DNA of 64,000 nucleotides, from positions 62,001-126,000 of the forward strand of contig DVFW01000028.1 of the NCBI GenBank assembly GCA_018713055.1, given 5' to 3'. Within the stretch, counting starts at the first letter, position 1. The number at the start of each line of letters is the position of its first letter. This stretch comes from Scatavimonas merdigallinarum. Its GTDB lineage: Bacteria > Bacillota > Clostridia > Oscillospirales > Acutalibacteraceae. Of the stretch, positions 61,831-64,000 are shown in pieces. Below the pieces are notes generated by a model that was not told the origin of the DNA, ran no database searches, and worked only from the letters and a program-made list of their open reading frames with translations. A program made the position numbers and the translations under genes.

Positions 61831-62925
61831 TCACCTCTGCTCCGGATAAAGTGAAATATTTGGATATGGCGGCATGTCTGCGGCGGACGGACTGTTTGTA
61901 TGAAGGCTGTACCGCCGTGCCGTTTCCGGCGTAATATAGCCGTTTTCCAAAAGAAGCTGGATGCTTGCATTTCTGGTAAGCATCCCTGTGTTTTTATTAA
62001 GCTGGATGATCTGGTCAATTTGCGCAGTTTTATTTTCACGGATCAGGTTTGCGACTGCAGGGTTTACAAACATCATTTCAAATGCGCCAATCTGTCCGGG
62101 AATGTCCGCTCGGGGAAGGAGCCTTTGTGAAACAACCGCTTTGAGTGTGGTGGAAAGCTGGCCAAGTACCTGCTGCTGCCGGCTTTCCGGGAACAGGTCG
62201 ATCATACGGTCGATTGCTTTTGCCGCACCTTCCGTATGTAAAGTGGAAAAAACAAGGTGTCCTGTTTCGGCGGCTGAAAGAGCCATAGTCATAGATTCCA
62301 GATCCCGGATTTCGCCAATTAAAATAACGTCCGGATTTTCACGCAGAACTGCGCGCAGTGCAGTAGAATAGCTGAGACTGTCTGTCCCGACCTCACGCTG
62401 GTTAATCATACAACGGATTGGCGTGTGGATATATTCAACGGGGTCTTCAATTGTAACAATATGCAGACAGCGTTTTTTGTTCATTTCGTGGATCAAGGCT
62501 GCAAGCGTTGTGGTTTTTCCGCTGCCTGCAGGGCCTGTTGCAAGCACCAGACCTTCTTGTAAATTTAATATTTTACCAATAGAAGCAGGAAGGTTCAGCG
62601 TGTTGATTTCGGGCGGTTGTACGTGAATGATGCGCATAACAAGCGTAGCGCCGTTGCGCTGGTGAAACGCATTGATGCGGAAACGGCCAAAGTCTTTTAT
62701 ATTTGCGGCGGCGTCTATATCGCCTGTTTCTAGAAAGCGGGTATAATATGCAGGCGGCAGCACTTGCCGGATGCAGTTCAAAACTTCTTCATCGGTTAAA
62801 AGCGGATGGCCTTCTGGAAAACAGATTTTTCCATGTATGCGCAGAGCGGGCCTGTTGCCCGCGGCGCAATGGATATCTGATGCACCGGCGATTACAGCCT
62901 CACGGATAAAAGCGTAAAAATCCAT
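61831..62925 (-). CDS. pilT: Twitching motility ATPase PilT
   Basis: Hexameric retraction ATPase, 364 residues. It starts with FIREAVIAGASDIHCAAGNRPALRIHGKI. Walker A is LATGPAGSGKTTTLAAL, the Asp box VTIEDPVEYIH, Walker B DVILIGEIRD and the His box GHLVFSTLHTEGA. The presence of PilT indicates retractile pili (twitching, adhesion or DNA uptake). Stop and start are separated from pilC by only 6 nt; AAGGGGGTTGCAAAGCT precedes the ATG. Confidence 0.95.
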   Translation of the reverse strand: MDFYAFIREAVIAGASDIHCAAGNRPALRIHGKICFPEGHPLLTDEEVLNCIRQVLPPAYYTRFLETGDIDAAANIKDFGRFRINAFHQRNGATLVMRIIHVQPPEINTLNLPASIGKILNLQEGLVLATGPAGSGKTTTLAALIHEMNKKRCLHIVTIEDPVEYIHTPIRCMINQREVGTDSLSYSTALRAVLRENPDVILIGEIRDLESMTMALSAAETGHLVFSTLHTEGAAKAIDRMIDLFPESRQQQVLGQLSTTLKAVVSQRLLPRADIPGQIGAFEMMFVNPAVANLIRENKTAQIDQIIQLNKNTGMLTRNASIQLLLENGYITPETARRYSLHTNSPSAADMPPYPNISLYPEQR

Positions 62926-62951
62926 AGCTTTGCAACCCCCTTATTTTTTGT

Positions 62952-64000
62952 TTAAAGAATGTCGTCGTTTATAGCAGCGTTCAGCATCGTTGCAATGGAA
63001 ATTGTGCCGTTAAGAACAAGCCGCCTTAAATTTTCGAGCATGGGAAGCATGCCTTCTTTAAGCGCAATTTCGTTAATGTGCGCGGTGCTTTCACCCGCGT
63101 GGATTGCAGCCCGGATTGGGGCGGTAACGCGCATAATTTCATGTACAGCGGTTCGCCCCTTTACGCCGGTACGATTGCATTTATCGCAGCCCTTCTCGCG
63201 GTAAATTTTTTGTTTTGTTCCCGGAGGCAGACCAAGAAAACGAAGTTCGTCTTCGCTTGCATAATAGGCTTCACGGCAGTTCAGGCACAGCTTACGGACA
63301 AGGCGTTGTGCAACGATACCCAGCACTGCAGAGGTCACCATAAAAGGCGCGACGCCCATATCCACCAAACGTATAATGGAGCTTGCGGCACTGTAGGTAT
63401 GCAGAGTGGACAGAACCAGATGTCCGGTAATAGCAGCACTGGAAGCGATTTCGGCTGTTTCGCGGTCACGGATTTCACCGATCATGATGACATCCGGGTC
63501 CTGTCTCAGAATAGAGCGCAAAACGTTTGCAAAGGTGAGGCCGGCCTTGTCGTTGATATCCACCTGGGTAATGCCGGGAAGAATCATTTCGACAGGGTTT
63601 TCGACCGTGACAATATTGATATCGTCGCGCTGTATTTCTTTCAGTGCGGTGTATAGAGTTGTTGACTTGCCCGAACCTGTTGCGCCTGTAAGCAAAATAA
63701 TGCCGCGGTTGCTTTTCAGAAGAGATTCAAAAACGGCGAGATTTTCCGGCAAAAAACCAATGCCATGTTTATCCATAGTAATACCAAGCGCCGTGGTGAT
63801 ACGGATCACGACCTTTTCCCCAAAAACGCTCGGCAAAACGGAAATACGCATGTCTACATCTGTATTGCCGGCCCGGTAACGTATACGCCCATCTTGTGGA
63901 AGACGTTTTTCGGCGATGTTCATCCCGCCGATAAATTTGATACGACTGGTTACAGAAGGGATCAAATCCGGTCCGGTTTCCAGATATTGGATCAGTCTGC
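62952..64000 (-). CDS. Pilus assembly/secretion ATPase PilB/GspE, 5' part missing
   Basis: The frame is open to the right edge of the window, so the start lies beyond 64000. About 349 residues are visible: the end of the N2 domain (SRIKFIGGMNIAEKRLPQDGRI), Walker A LLTGATGSGKSTTLYTAL, Asp box TVENPVEMI, Walker B DVIMIGEIRDRETAE, His box GHLVLSTLHTYSA. The zinc-binding tetracysteine CLNC..CDKC that distinguishes GspE/PilB extension ATPases from PilT is also seen. It powers pilus extension and is followed by pilT and pilC. Confidence 0.94.
   Translation of the reverse strand, partial: RLIQYLETGPDLIPSVTSRIKFIGGMNIAEKRLPQDGRIRYRAGNTDVDMRISVLPSVFGEKVVIRITTALGITMDKHGIGFLPENLAVFESLLKSNRGIILLTGATGSGKSTTLYTALKEIQRDDINIVTVENPVEMILPGITQVDINDKAGLTFANVLRSILRQDPDVIMIGEIRDRETAEIASSAAITGHLVLSTLHTYSAASSIIRLVDMGVAPFMVTSAVLGIVAQRLVRKLCLNCREAYYASEDELRFLGLPPGTKQKIYREKGCDKCNRTGVKGRTAVHEIMRVTAPIRAAIHAGESTAHINEIALKEGMLPMLENLRRLVLNGTISIATMLNAAINDDIL

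Noticed and set aside
1..64000. CRISPR arrays, insertion sequences, prophage or toxin-antitoxin islands
   Set aside because: I saw no regularly spaced repeats, transposase or integrase signatures, or phage structural genes. The only antitoxin-like sequence is the broken gene at 55321.

Overview
The window looks like chromosome of a Gram-positive Clostridia member, most likely a gut Oscillospirales (Ruminococcaceae or Acutalibacteraceae-like); this placement is inference. Supporting signs are strong AGGAGG-type ribosome sites with some TTG and GTG starts, an alpha-amylase carrying a C-terminal dockerin, a maltodextrin ABC importer without its own ATPase, a PdaB-like deacetylase, Gram-positive FtsEX with an M23 hydrolase, a PilB/PilT/PilC set, and no LPS genes. 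I see no phage, insertion sequence, CRISPR array or integration scar.

Layout. 0-2.5 kb: Na/phosphate symporter and a manganese exporter (mntP) behind a yybP-ykoY-type riboswitch. 2.9-13.3 kb: starch use. It holds a secreted dockerin amylase, two tRNAs and murE, then a lipoprotein sugar-binding protein, two permeases and a lipoprotein GH13 enzyme. 13.3-14.0 kb: an AlkD-like repair protein. 14.3-38.4 kb: a large Wzy-type surface polysaccharide locus. It has a phosphoglycosyl transferase, many glycosyltransferases, an EpsG-like polymerase, a flippase, acyltransferases, UDP-GlcNAc 2-epimerase, a pyruvyl transferase and an iron-sulfur F420H2-dehydrogenase-like protein. 38.5-44 kb: phosphoesterase, CdaR/PucR-type regulator, ftsE-ftsX-M23 hydrolase. 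44.1-51.1 kb: DAHP synthase, Nudix protein, two AlgJ/DHHW-type proteins, an aminotransferase and trpS. 51.2-55.6 kb: structured non-coding region with tRNA-Thr, XRE regulator, rpsO, pnp and a broken small gene. 55.6-64 kb, all minus strand: esterase, PLC-like protein, Ig-like surface protein, polysaccharide deacetylase, and pilC, pilT and a partial pilB/gspE.

The most interesting part is the first block of the polysaccharide locus (14.3-23.2 kb). Eight tightly packed genes contain, besides the initiating transferase and one GT4 enzyme, an HpcH/HpaI-type aldolase, an asparagine-synthase-like ligase without a glutaminase cysteine, a D-2-hydroxyacid dehydrogenase, a LicD phosphotransferase, a nucleotidyltransferase fused to a PLP aminotransferase, and an opine dehydrogenase-like enzyme. 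Together they could make, activate and attach an unusual amino-acid or opine-like substituent to the glycan. The fusion resembles PntC of phosphonate pathways, but there is no PEP mutase in the window, so the product cannot be named.

A second notable item is a pair of paralogous AlgJ/DHHW proteins. One keeps a plausible Asp-His-Ser triad. The other has lost both the histidine (to arginine) and the serine (to alanine), as expected of a pseudoenzyme.
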